Shown here: in pieces, positions 33,871 through 59,313 of the stretch
Numbering within the stretch: position 1 is the first letter of the stretch
Layout: each line of letters begins with the position of its first letter
Notes under the pieces: generated by a model
What the model was told of the DNA's origin: nothing
Databases searched by the model: none
Seen by the model: only the letters and a program-made list of their open reading frames with translations
Assembly: GCA_943735955.1 (NCBI GenBank)
Contig: OX030958.1
Location: forward strand, 1,510,493 to 1,574,492
Origin: Piscicola geometra
Lineage: Eukaryota > Annelida > Clitellata > Hirudinida > Piscicolidae
DNA length: 64,000 nucleotides
Direction: 5' to 3'
Made by a program: the position numbers and the translations under genes

Positions 33871-36800
33871 GAAAGGATGTTTAAACAAGTCAAGTCCCTT
33901 GAAACATCCTCGGAAAAAAAAGATCTGCGAATGCCTTTTTCGCACTCCAAAATTATTTAATTTACATAAATATTTGAGTTCAAAATGAATCTTTCAAATG
34001 ACTCAGACTTATGAATTGAAGACGAATAAACTAGTTTTTAATTTAAAAAAATGTATAGTTTTCTTTTTTTTCTGTTTTGGCGAGATGCTTCTTATACATC
34101 GGTGTACATGGTGTTCTGCGGTATTTTGAAATTTGTTGAAGCGCGAAGCAAAAATCTTCGTTAAGTGCAAACATTTTTTCAAGAGAAATAATTTGATAGT
34201 TGGTTCATTTTCGTATGATTCATGTATCAAATGTTTATTGTATGTGGTATATAAAATGTAAAAATGTATTTAATTATATAAAAAAGTATATGTGGTATAT
34301 ATTATATGGCTTAAAAATTGTAATTGCTTTCAAACGAAAATTCCACTTGAATAGGACATTTTATTGAAAAATAAATATCCATCACGCGTATAAAGTACGC
34401 ACAATGGTCTAGAAACATGTTCTGTGTTAATTGGCTTTTTATGCTACTAATATGACTATTTTTAATGTAATATTTAATCTTCATTTAATATACTCACAAA
34501 CCAGCACTCAGCTGGACTCCGCGCTATCTGATAATATAAGGTGGGAACACATTTTTAGTTGATTTAATATATCTTGTTTGTTATCAGATACTTAAAAATT
34601 CTTTGTTTCATTAAAAATGTTATTCTCGATAACATTTAAAAAAATAAAAAATTTCATGGAAATACTTTTTTGATTTTTTTCACACAACTTTTTTGACGGA
34701 CTTAAGAGGGGATTTGGGACAAAATCGTTCCTAAAAAAATAAACTTTAAAAAAATTTAAATAAACAAAATATCATTTAAATTCCATTTTGTCTCATTTTT
34801 AATAATCAAATCAAAGATCGAATGTGTGCTCGCTCAAAACAAAACTCCCCAAAAAAAAAAAAAAATTACAAAAAACATATCAAATTAATTTATTTATCAA
34901 CTGAGTCCATCAACTTGTTTATAAACATAATCTCCCAATAAATAACGGATCTAATTAAGTTCTATTAAAAGTTTTACCAGCTAGAGCTGACCAATTTAGA
35001 ATCACTTTCAGTCACTTAAAACAAAAAAAATATTTAAAAAAAAAGAAATCATGTTATAATGTTATATTTTCTGGGCTTGGACAGTTAACTTTCATGCGTC
35101 GATTGATAAACACGCAAGTTGACGAGATGTTATTTTTACAACCACAGGAACTTTTCCTTCTAATGAAAAATGTAACTAATGGAGCTCTCCTTGAAAGAAC
35201 GGTTCAAATCCCCATTTGCAACATGATCGAGAAGGCTGAAGCTGTTTGGTAATGTTTCTCGGTATATGAACCAACTTTCACCCAATTTACTCGAGAACTG
35301 GAAGGGTCCTTGAAACCGTTCCAGCTTGACCTTATTATGCACCAAACATTTCATAATAGATTATATAGAATACTTCAGTAGATAATCAATATTGCTCATC
35401 AGTAGAATCTTTGAAACAATTATTATCTCATAGAGACCGAGTTTATTTAGTGCTTTAAAAAGCTCTACTATTGCTAATAACTAAAAATTTTATGGCGGAA
35501 ATTATAGTTTATCGAGATTCCTGGAATTCTTTTAAGATTCTACAAAGAATTCCCAGAAAAGGTTTATTAAGGTTTATTAAGGTAATTGAGAAGCTACAAT
35601 GTATGTGTCAATGACAAAATGGCACATTGTGTCATGACGTTCTTAGGGAGGGTATAGAATAAAATTGCGATTTCTGTAAATTCGTTTTTCAAGTGTCATA
35701 TTACAGATCAATTTTTTAAGTGCGATTTTGTTCCTAAACCCCTGAAGAGTGTGGGAACGTGCCGTAGAGCAGCATAAGAAGCAATCGTATATGAAAATGA
35801 AAAACATCCTTTTAAATTAGTCTCGTCCTTCGAAAAAGAAAAAAAAGTTTTTTCAATGAAACAGATTAGGGTTTAGTTATTTTACTCTAGAAGATAAATT
35901 ATCATTTTGATTATAGCTTTCTTGTTCTTTGTTTATATCTTCAATAAAATTTCAGTTGAAAAATTTAAGAAATCTTATGCCATCAATGATTCTGTTAGAA
36001 AAAGAATTCGGCCTAGATTATTCAGATAAATAAAATAATATTTTATAGCTCAAAAACAAATGTAAAAAAACTACAGATTTACTTAATCCAAAAAGTTAAT
36101 TGTATAGTTTTAGAAGGATTATTCAAAGCCTAATATGAAAAGTTATTAACTTGTTATTAACTTTAAAATCAATAAGAGGCTCACGCACGAGAAAATAACC
36201 TCAAATGTCTCTTGCGTTGAAAGCGCCAGGAGGTCTGATCCGAGTCTCTGGGAATATTTGAGAATCATGGTCGAAATTAAATTTTCACAACTTTTTTTCA
36301 ATGTAAAAAAATTCATTTGATTCTACACACATTCTTTTTTTAAATATAAATTCGTAAATGCCCATTCATTAAAAAATATCATTTATTTTTTCTAAGCTGC
36401 AGTTTCAAAAACGATCGTATCATTTGGCCTTTCATCTGAATAAAAAAGGTTAAACGCCAAAACTAGTCGTTCAAGGCTGTTTGTTTTTTCTTATTGTCAT
36501 CGATTCTCTTCAACCCAAAAAACATAAATTTACATTAACTTGCAAAAATACTCACACAAAAACTCATTAAGATATTATCAATAAAGTTCAAGTTCACAAT
36601 GCCTTCACCACGGGGGTTCTTTTGTGTGACTTCTTCTTGGGCGGAGCATGAGGGAGCGCCTTGTGAAAAGGCATGAGAAAATCAGCTTTTTGATTCTTGC
36701 GTTATTAGAGAGTCGTGCTTATAAGCTGTTTCTATAGGGGAAAATGCATTTCGCTTGTAACCAACCAGCAAAATTTTTTTAATGAAATTTAAACTAACTT

Positions 36801-36914
36801 TTTTATGAAAGTTCTTTGCTTAAATAGAGTTTTTCAACATCTAAAATTATTAAGTCCCAAAATATAAAATTGATATTTTAAAATATATTATTTTTAAAAA
36901 CCGCTGACCACAAA
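33871..36914. other. Long AT-rich intergenic stretch
   Basis: About 3 kb with no supported gene. A GGTGTTCTGCGGTATTTTG motif at 34110 belongs to the 22.2/33.3 kb family. The 64-codon minus frame at 35160-35354 has no recognised family. The promoter of the VWDE-like gene should lie just before 36915, but no TATA box is convincing. Confidence 0.4.
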
Positions 36915-50830
<13,916 letters not shown>

Positions 50831-51741
50831 GATGTGCGGAGGCTGAGCGCTTCTGAGGCGTGCTTTGCCGCTATAACAAAAGACAACTTTTAATATTTAT
50901 TATTCATCCAATTTGGTGATGGCTCTAAGCGATTTTGAAAATTAATGGTTGACGATGAACGACCGGTGGTTTCACGAGCATTTGAAGTTTTGAGATTTGA
51001 ATTCTGCTTAAACATACCTGCAAAATCTTAACGTCTCTTGTAACACACAATTGAAAGAGTTTTGTGAAGTTGAAATCGTTATTAAAAACTTTTTATTCAT
51101 TAGATTAATATTTTTCATCACACAATTACTGCATATATTTCTTGGTTCCATTATTTTTGGTTCTTCTTAAGCATTTAAATAGGTACAACATAGATCGGGC
51201 ATTCTCAAATCAAACTTTGTTTCAACAGCGTTTGGAAATTAACTTTTGGTAATACCTTGTAACTAATCTAGATTTTACCACTATGTATGGGGATAATAAA
51301 TTGGAAAAAATTCCAAGTTTATTTATAAAAACTCACATAGTGTAGATCTCAACTGGTAAAAACTTTTTGACTTTTTGTAATTTTGAGATTTAATAAAATA
51401 ATCACGAACTTCAATTTTCCTAGTTTTGAAACTTATTAAACTCTTACAACACGACAGTAGAAGAAAACGCGATGTTATGTGCATAAATGTGTTTGGAGTT
51501 ATAACTAACTTAAATCGATGAATATTTTCTAGTCATAAAAAATGGGGGAGACTGCGGCTGTATGTTACACGGGTGTTGTGTTACAAGCTTAATAACTTTT
51601 TTAGATAATTAAGAAAAAAATTATATTTTTGGTTTGACTTTCACCTTCTATGAAAAAAGTAGTTGTTATTCATGCTCTAAAAAATAAGAGCATTTAAAAA
51701 AATACTTTAGTAAGTTTCAAGAGTTTGATTAATTGAGTCAT
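50831..51741. other. 3' flank of the VWDE-like gene
   Basis: Probable 3' UTR followed by AT-rich sequence. TTTAATAAAATAATC at about 51390 could be a polyadenylation signal but is far from the stop codon. No gene seen. Confidence 0.35.
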
Positions 51742-51749
51742 ATCTTAAT

Positions 51750-52261
51750 CATGGGCGTATCTAGCCCCGAATAAAAGGGGCAAACTTTTTATTTTTTTGC
51801 TGTCAAAAGCCATTTGATCCCCCAGCCTAACAATCATGTCATGAGCTCAACGACCCATTCTTGCAAGATTCTTGTTATCGAACATCATATGAATCTTTTT
51901 AAGAACTCTATTTTCCATTATTATCCGACTTACTTAAATGTCCTTAGACAAAAGATATTCTATCAAAGGGAAGCTGGTGAGTATCTATCAGAAAAATATG
52001 TGTGTCTTTTGGCAAACCTTCTGATAAATGAGAAACCACTACTCCACCAACTCCTAATTTGAATTGATCTGGGACATGGTGGTATGGTTTTGTCCCTTGG
52101 TCCATAATAAAATCCGTAACTAAACCATTTGGACTGACAAGAACATAATTTTTTAGCCCAATTGGATTCGCTTTGTTGGCAACGAATAGGACAAATTTTG
52201 TCTTCTAGTCATAAAAGGAGGAGCAGCTGCCCGACCTTGCTCCTCCCTGGATACGCCCATG
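51750..52261 (-). mobile_element. 512-bp element with hAT-type ends carrying piggyBac-like coding scraps
   Basis: CATGGGCGTATCTAG at the left and CTGGATACGCCCATG at the right are inverted, flanked by perfect 8-bp duplications ATCTTAAT (51742-51749, 52262-52269), as in hAT. The minus strand at 52195-51990 reads KTKFVLFVANKANPIGLKNY, PNGLVTDFIMDQGTKPYHHV and FKLGVGGVVVSHLSEGLPKD. Further upstream in the element (about 51890-51840) it reads DNKNLARMGR. This resembles the PGBD-type piggyBac catalytic region. A stop and a frameshift near 51975 show decay. Confidence 0.75.
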
Positions 52262-52269
52262 ATCTTAAT

Positions 52270-52615
52270 TTAAACTTGTATTTAATTAATTTAGTTAATT
52301 TTTAACAATTAACTTTAAAAAAAGTTGTAAAGAAAGTTTAAAGCATGCTTCATGCTTTAATTAACCGCGTTTTTTCACTAGTAATTTTAAAATATGTATG
52401 TAAAACTCACTTTGTTGTCTCTTATTTTAACTCTCAAAATCTTACAATGACGTAAATTTAGGAAATTTTCAATAGTAAAAGAGTGACCACATTTTAAAAA
52501 CTTGCTTTTTAAAAATTTTTACATCTTTTTTTTTAAAGTTTTTAAAAAACAGACGTGTCTTAATGATTGTGTTCAACAGTATAAAGATATTTTTTTAGTT
52601 AAATCTGAAGTCATC
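52270..52615. other. AT-rich spacer
   Basis: No feature recognised. Confidence 0.35.
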
Positions 52616-52617
52616 TT

Positions 52618-53575
52618 TGGTTAGCAGCTGCCCTCTTGGCAGCCGCTTTAACCGTTTAATGATTTTGTTAAATAGTTTGTCTTCTTATCTAATAATTTAG
52701 TTTTTTTTTATTTCAAATAATTATAGTAATTATAATTTATATCTTTTCGTGTTTTCTGGTTTTAAATTTATCTTGCTCTCGGAATTAAAATCTTCAACCG
52801 ATAACTGTCTAAAGAACTACAATAAAAACTTATTTTAAAAGGAAGAAGTGCCAAGGCCTCAAATTGAGCACCAATGCACAGTTTGCAAGCACCCACTGGT
52901 TACCTACTTCACAAGGCAAATGAGCTCTGCAGATGAAGGACAGACTGTCAGAACGAATCTTCTACACATGACTGTTTATGTCTATTATCTATTGGAAACT
53001 GGTCTAGCTCAATGTCTTTAAAATTGAATCCACTAAAATTTGAAGTTAAATTTTTTGATAAAATGGTAAACTAATTAATGATCCATGCAATTTTTCCTCT
53101 CATACTATTGTTCCATCTAATCATAGTCGTAGCTTAGGATTTATTTCTGACTCAAAACTAACCTTATCAAACCAAATTCTATTTGTTACTAAATCTTGCT
53201 ATTTTCATCTCAGACGTATTTGATAATTATTACCTTACTTAGATGACCCTTCTTTAAAGATGTTAGTTTCTGCACTTTTTCTATCTCGAATTGACTATTG
53301 TAATTCACTCTATTATAATTCACTTGAAAGTACTTTAAAACCATTTTAATTATGCAGCTAGAATCGATAGCCGTACTCCTATTTTTCATCACATTATGCA
53401 GGTCCATATATTTGAAACTCATCACCTCCTTATTTAACTACTTCTATATCATTATTTACTTTTCGTACGGATCTGGAGACATATCTGTTTAAAAAATTCA
53501 TTTACCAGCGCTCTTGAATTTGAAGAAAGAGCGCTATAGAAATTGATTTGATTGATTGATTGATTGATTGTCCAT
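52618..53575 (+). pseudogene. RPA12-exon/LINE chimera, copy 1
   Basis: Starts GGTTAGCAGCTGCCCTCTTG. After about 220 bp of AT-rich, intron-like sequence and an AAAAG acceptor, 52841-52985 encodes EEVPRPQIEHQCTVCKHPLV and TYFTRQMSSADEGQTV. This is the C-terminal zinc ribbon of RNA polymerase I subunit RPA12 (POLR1H; family motif RSADEGQTVFYTC). The frame is then broken: ten extra bases (AGAACGAATC) precede TTCTACACATGA, where F-Y-T-C would be expected. From about 53050 the sequence is a LINE 3' end (DSKLTLSNQ... and LDYCNS-like scraps) with a (GATT)n tail at 53553-53570. Not a functional gene. Confidence 0.75.
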
Positions 53576-53749
53576 ATGCCGTGAAAAACGGTGTCAGATT
53601 TCCTGGACATGATGCTCAACGTGCAGACGCTGAGTGGCTTGCGTCATTTTTAATACTAAATTTTCTTCTCAATGCGATTTCCTGAGGCTACGGCTCCACC
53701 AGCTTCAACCGTGCAAGCGATATTTTGTTCGATTACCTGGCTTTGGTTA
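53576..53749. other. Unassigned sequence
   Basis: Short non-coding stretch between the LINE tail and the next repeat; nothing recognised. Confidence 0.3.
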
Positions 53750-53754
53750 CTTTC

Positions 53755-54005
53755 TTAATTTTAAAAAATACTGTTTTATTTAATTTTAAAATGCATGTTT
53801 GACACTTGTAACATTCAACCCCGACTTATGTTTTTTAAATTTAGGACTCTATGTGAAATTTTCCACTGAATTCAAATAGCAAGCCAATTTTTTTGGGTTT
53901 TAACTTTTGACTAATTGAATTCTTAGTACATAAAAAAAGAGTGATTATAACTATTTCAAAAATAACGAACTTATAATAACATTTGCTAAAGTTTCAACAT
54001 ATAGC
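53755..54005. repeat. Interspersed repeat, copy 2 (unexpanded)
   Basis: Homologous to 29815-30540. It shares CTTGTAACATTCAACCC, GTTTTAACTT and GAATTCTTAGTACATAA, and then has one unit GATTATAACTATTTCAAAAA before ATAACGAACTTATAATAACA. The other copy has about 25 tandem units at this point. Confidence 0.75.
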
Positions 54006-54029
54006 CCGGTCTTCCTTACTGTATAGCAA

Positions 54030-54237
54030 TTAGAAATCAGACCGGGTACCCACGGTACTCCCATGGAAACAGAAATAAAAAGTAAAATCGGGAACCGAGA
54101 ATGAAGTTATTGGCATAAAAAAAGTTACTTCTATGAAAAAAGTGAAACAAAATAAATTATATTTTAAAAACTTATTTTGAGGACCAGCGAAAACGGGAGG
54201 AAAAAATTCGGGACTGGAAATGAAAAATGATCTAGGC
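54030..54237. mobile_element. Degenerate end of the TAGAGGTCGG hAT family
   Basis: CAGACCGGGTACCCACGG and AAATCGGGAACCGAGAATG resemble 5610-5690; the far side (AAAACGGGAGGAAAAAATTC) resembles 15690-15720. A short deletion derivative, directly abutting the next MITE. Confidence 0.5.
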
Positions 54238-55392
54238 TAGAGACCGACCGATATTCGGTTCGGTTTCGGTTTCGGCGCCGAAATTACCAATTTTCTTAGT
54301 TTCGGCAATTTTTCGGTTTCGGCCGAATCTAATTTTACAATTTCGGCAATTTTTCGGTTTCGGCCGAAAATAATTTTGTAATTTCGGCTCAATTTCGGTT
54401 TCGGCCGAAATGGATCTCATATTTACCGAAAAACCGAAATTTTTATATATTTATGTAGTTTATCTGATATATCTGTATTCTCAATCGAACTATTAAGTTC
54501 GGATTCGATTCTCTATTAGATATCTATTAGTTATCGTGGTTGATTGATTTATGGGTGTCATCAGACTAATTATTCGAATAACATATACAAGCATCTGGAA
54601 CAACAATCATGTATTTGAAATTTAAGTCATTGGCATACGTTCAATGATGATATTTAACGAAACTTTTTTTAAGCAAATTCTATTTCTTACAACATTTGTT
54701 TAAAAAAATGTTATTGTCAAAAGTAAGTATCTGTATATCCTCAATCGAACTCGAATTATTAAGTTTGGGTTCGATTCTCATCTCTACTAGGTATCTATTA
54801 GATGTGAAGGGAAAGTTAAATGCATCTTTGGCAATGATCCAGAAGGTCGATTTATTAGAGGTACACACACACATACACACACACACACACACAAACACCA
54901 CACACACACACACACATTATTCGAATAAGATATACAAGCATGTGGAATTCTAGATATCCATGCTTTGAAAAACACTAAATATAAGTCGAAAGAACGAGAA
55001 GATTTGGCTTCGATTAATTAATTCAAAAATAAATTGTGAGAATGTCGTTGAATCCTATTTGGAAGTTTTTTTACAAAATGTCAGTCTGACCAAAGCAAAG
55101 CCTGTCAACAACAACAAATGTTATTTTTTGGCTTAAAATATACGCTTGTTTGGATTTACTTATTAAACTGGCATTGTCATCGTTAAATACTATTTTTTCA
55201 TTTTTAATAAAAGTTGAAAAAAATTTCGGTTTCGGCCGAAAATCTTATTACAATTTCGGTTTAATTTCGGTTTCGGCCGAAAATTGATATTCAATTTCGG
55301 CTTAATTTCGGTTTCGGCCGAAAATGGGATTTTAATTTCGGCCTAATTTCGGTTTCGGCCGAAATAAAAATATCTGTTTCGGTCGGTCTCTA
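54238..55392. mobile_element. hAT MITE with TAGAGACCGACCGA ends, second copy
   Basis: TAGAGACCGACCGATATTCG to GGTCGGTCTCTA, flanked by ATCTAGGC and ATCTAAGC (7 of 8 identical). It has the same organisation as 27955-28977, with TTTCGGTTTCGGCCGAAA repeated three to four times at each end. It differs by an internal CA-repeat block at 54860-54915 that replaces sequence present in the other copy. Confidence 0.92.
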
Positions 55393-55487
55393 ATCTAAGC
55401 CCAATCTTTAATAGCCATTAATATATATGATATACATATTATATATACACATTTTACCATTTCTAAACTGTGGGCCAAAAATTTTTG

Positions 55488-56236
55488 GTTAGCAGCTGCC
55501 ATCTTGGCAGCCGCTTTAACCGTTTAATGATTTTGTTAAATAGTTTGTCTTCTTATCTAATAATTTAGTTTTTTTTAATTTGAAATAATTATAGTAATTA
55601 TAATTTATATCTTTTCTTGTTTTCTGGTTTTAAATTTATCTTGCTCTCGAAATTAAAATCTTCAACCAATAACTGTCTAACGGACTACAATAAAAACTTA
55701 TTTTAAAAGGAAGAAGTGCCAAGGCCTCAAATTGAGCACTAATGCACAGTTTGCAAGAACCCACTGGCTACTTACTTCACAACGCAGATGAGCTCTGCAG
55801 ATGAAGGACAGACTGTTAGAACGAATCTTCAATACATGACTGTGTTTATGAAGAAGTGCCAGGGCCTCAATTTGAACACCAGTGCACAGCTTGCAAGCAC
55901 CCACTGGCTACTTACTTCACAAGGCAAATGAGCTCTGCAGATGAAGGACAGACTGTCAGAACGAATCTTCTACACATGACTGTTTATGTCTATTATCTAT
56001 TGAAAACTGACGTATTAGACAATTATTACCTTACTTAGATGACCCTTCTTTAAGGATGTCCATATATTTGAAACTTATCACCTCCTTATTTAACTACTTC
56101 TATATCATTATTTACTTTTCGTACGGATCTGAAGACATATCTGTTTAACAAATTAATTTACCAGCGCTCTTGAATTTGAGGAAAGAGCGCTATAGAAATT
56201 GATTGGATTGATTTATTGATTGATTGATTGATTGAA
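55488..56236 (+). pseudogene. RPA12-exon/LINE chimera, copy 2, with the exon doubled
   Basis: The same start (GGTTAGCAGCTGCCATCTTG) and AT-rich leader as 52618. The RPA12 zinc-ribbon exon then appears twice (55711-55848 and 55851-55985), followed by a shorter LINE 3' end and (GATT)n at 56208-56235. Both exon copies carry the same AGAACGAATC insertion and TGA as copy 1, so the lesion predates the duplication. Confidence 0.75.
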
Positions 56237-56489
56237 AATAACATGTCACTGTATATTTGTCTATAACTTTGGCAAATATGAATCGATTTTCCCCCACTGT
56301 TCTACTCAGAAAAGAATGAGAAATATGATTTTATATCTTTTATATCGAGTTCTTTAATATGCAGTCCTTTTAACCAGCGAAACTTAAACAAGTGTAAAAT
56401 AAGGAAAATCCGTTTTGTAAAACACATAAAATTGTTATAAAAATTTCAAATTTTTAATTTTTTTTTAACTAAAATTTTTTCCGAACGCG
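56237..56489. other. AT-rich spacer
   Basis: No feature recognised. Confidence 0.3.
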
Positions 56490-56945
56490 TTCAACTTTCA
56501 GCCAGTCGGTGATGGTTTTTGTCGGCTTGTCAAAGCTTGGCTGAACGCATCTGTTTAATGTTGCGCCTGGAGTTGAAATGGCGCATATTCCCGAGATGAG
56601 CTGTTGAGAGAGGAACTACTGCCTGTGATGAGGAGCGTTTCAGGTGACTTCTTCGTCTTTCAGCAAGATGGCGTGCCATCACACCGGGCGCGTCAGACAG
56701 TCAGCTTGTTGAAGAAGGAGACACCTGCATTCATTCCCCTTAATCGGTGGTCTTCAAACAGTCGAGATTTTAACCCTGTTGAGTTAAAAACTGAGATAGA
56801 AATGCAGCAGCAGGTCTACCAGAGCAAAGTAACAACGTCAATGAGCTGAAGGAGCGACTGAATACCGTCTGGAACGATTCGAAGCAAAGCGTCATCGATG
56901 ATGCTATTAACAACTGGCGCAAACGTCAAACCGTAGAAAGATACT
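56490..56945 (+). pseudogene. Mariner/Tc1-type transposase C-terminal fragment
   Basis: Reads LREELLPVMRSVSGDFFVFQ, QDGVPSHRARQTVSLLKKET, FIPLNRWSSNSRDFNPVELK, then in another frame NELKERLNTVWNDSKQSVID and INNWRKRQTVERYSA. The FQQDGVPSHRA and NS-DFNPVE motifs mark the second and third catalytic residues of Tc1/mariner enzymes. A frameshift near 56820 and loss of the N-terminal part make it inactive. Confidence 0.85.
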
Positions 56946-57370
56946 CAGCATAAAATGGCAGGAAACAATTTCAGACAAAGTCCATAGCAGGTCTTTCCAC
57001 CATCTTCACCCTCTTTATAAAATCTCAGCGTTGCTGGACAGGGCACGTAGTCCGAATGAAAGACGAAAGACTGCCAAAAAGACTCTTCTATGGTGAACTT
57101 CTGCATAGCCAGCGGTCTCAAGGTGGGCAAAAAAAACGCTAAAAAGACACTCTGAAAGCATCACTTAAAGCTTTTGTCATCAACGTAGAAAAGTATTTAA
57201 AAGCTGCAACGAATCGTTCTCCCTGGCGCTCTTCCATTCACAAAGGTGCCGTGACCTGCGAGGCAAACAGGATCAACGCGGCAGAAAAAAAGAAGCAAAT
57301 CCGAATAGCCCGCGCTGTCAACCTTTCTAGAAACGTCCCACTCATCGACGAACGACACATTTTACCATTT
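56946..57370 (+). pseudogene. LINE C-terminal fragment (16.3 kb family, diverged)
   Basis: Reads KWQETISDKVH-like, GHVVRMKDERLPKRLFYGEL and KDTLKASLKAFVINVEKY. These match the RLRWLGHVRRM-DGR-PKD--YGEL region C-terminal to reverse transcriptase. It has several stops and frame changes and lies directly after the mariner fragment. Confidence 0.7.
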
Positions 57371-57569
57371 CTATTTTGTTTAATCGAAAAAAGTAATTAG
57401 GGGCCATCCATAAAAGACGTCCCCACACAAAAGGGGGGAGGGGCATTCAGTAAAAAGTTGACTTAAGTGGACAAGGGGGGGAGGGTTTAGAACAAAGTGG
57501 ATATCCACATCGTAGTGTTTTTTGAGTGCAGTAGTTTTGCATAAATTTACTGCAAAGTACTTCTAGTTT

Positions 57570-59313
57570 AAACTCTCCTCATCCATCTTTCTCTCCAGAT
57601 GATTATCTTGAATTTCTAACTAATAAAATATCTAATATTAGATCTTCGTCTAATAATAGGCCTACACCATCTTTTACTAAGTTTACATCTGAATCATTAT
57701 CATCCTTTTCTTCTGTCACATTGGACCATCTTACAAATGTAATTAATTCTATGTCTTTTTTTTCCGTCTATATTGTTCACAGCTTGACAGACGCAGGCCA
57801 TGTTACAATGGTTCTAGGAACCATTGGTTCTGGATTTGGTTAACTTATCTTTGTCTACATCTAAATTTCCGTCTGCCCTCAAATCTTCATTTATTATTCC
57901 TACAATTAAGAAGCCTTCTCTTGATCCTGCATCCTTATCCAGTTATAGACCTGTATCTAACCTTTCCTTTCTTTCTAAGGTCCTTGAAAAAGTTATTTCT
58001 CAACAATTAATCTTCTATCTAGAAAAAAACTCACTTTTTCCTTCCTCTCAATCTGGTTTCAGAATTTGTCATTCCACTGAAACTGCTTTACTTAAACTCT
58101 ATAATGACCTTATTTTAACTTCTGATTCTAATGCCTCTTCTCTTCTTTTATGCCTTGACTTTTCAGCTGCTTTTGACACTGTCGACCATACTCTCTTATT
58201 AAATGTTTTAGATTCTTCCTTTAATATTTCTGGTTCCTCTCTTATCTGGCTTAAATCCTACCTTTCTGAGCGAACTTCCTATGTATCAATTGAATCTTCT
58301 CGTTCTTCTTCTGTTTCTTTATCTTATGGTGTTCCACAGGGCTCAATCCTTGGTCCCTTACTTTTAATTCTTTATACCTCGGAACTACCTAATATTCTTT
58401 CGTCATCTTCTTTAAACAGTCAAATTTATGCTGACGACTATTTATACATCTTTCACTGACTCTTCTCTTGACCTTACTGTTAATAAAATAACTCTCTGTC
58501 TTCAATCTATAATCTCTTGGGCTTCTTCTATGTTTCTCAAACTTTATCCGGACAAATTTGAACTCATATATTTCAATAAAAAATCCAAGTCTTTACTATC
58601 TCTTCCTTCTTTACTTTTGCCTCCCCCCTCTTCACTCTCTCTAAACCCTTCATCTTCCATTCGTAGCCTTGGTTTTATTTTCGATTCTAACTTGTTTTTA
58701 GCTCCTCAAATTCTATCTGTCTCTAAATCTTGTTACTTCCACATTCGTCGTATTAAACAGCTTCTTCCTTTTCTCGATGATTCTACTTTGCAACTTCTTG
58801 TATCTTTTCTAGTTCTCTCCAGGATTGATTATTGCAACTCTCTTTACTATGGTTTCCCTGATACTACTTTAGCTCCTCTAAATAAAACCTTTAATTGTTG
58901 CTCGTGCTCCTAAGTTTTCTCACATTTCTCCTTATCTTCGTTTGTTACATTGGTTACCTTTGAGATCTAGAGTGACTTTTAAAATATGCCTAAATATGTT
59001 TAAAATTCATAACTGTAATGCTCCAATTTATCTTAAAAATCTAATTAAACAACCCCCTAAATCTGGTCTAAGATCATCTACCTTTAATCGTTCTTTTCGT
59101 ATTCCAGTTAAACACTCTTTTGCTAAACGTTCTTTTTCTTACTGTGGTCCTCTTTTATGGAATTCTTTACCTTTTTCTTTAACTTCAACTAAGTCACTCA
59201 TAACTTTCCATCGAGGCCTGAAGACGTACTTGTTTGGGACGTGATGCCTGAGCGCTTTTGTTCACTTAGTAAAGGGCGCTATACAAAATTATTAGTGATT
59301 GATTGATTGATTG
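57570..59313 (+). mobile_element. CR1/L2-like LINE with (GATT)n tail, 5'-truncated and broken
   Basis: Encodes PSFTKFTSESLSSFSSVTLD, then (57830-58440) SLDPASLSSYRPVSNLSFLS, KNSLFPSSQSGFRICHSTET, LLLCLDFSAAFDTVDHTLLL, SYGVPQGSILGPLLLILYTS and QIYADDYLYI (the catalytic box). FLVLSRIDYCNSLYYGFPDT and SYCGPLLWNSLPFSLTSTKS follow in other frames. Breaks occur near 58435, 58890 and 57780. The 3' end is GAGCGCTTTTGTTCACTTAG, then GTGATTGATTGATTGATTGA. Confidence 0.9.
57776..57832 (-). repeat. SINE tail fragment inside the LINE, antisense
   Basis: CAGCTTGACAGACGCAGGCC followed by ATGTTACAATGGTTC is the reverse complement of the SINE 3' region at 41795-41825. It replaces coding sequence in the LINE, so it is an insertion or template-switch scar. 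Confidence 0.65.

Noticed and set aside
35160..35354. 64-codon minus frame considered as an integrase C-terminal scrap
   Set aside because: The resemblance was too weak and no flanking retroelement sequence was found.
52841..52985. Functional RPA12 gene
   Set aside because: Only one exon-length piece exists, with a shared insertion and stop in the zinc ribbon, embedded in a repeat.
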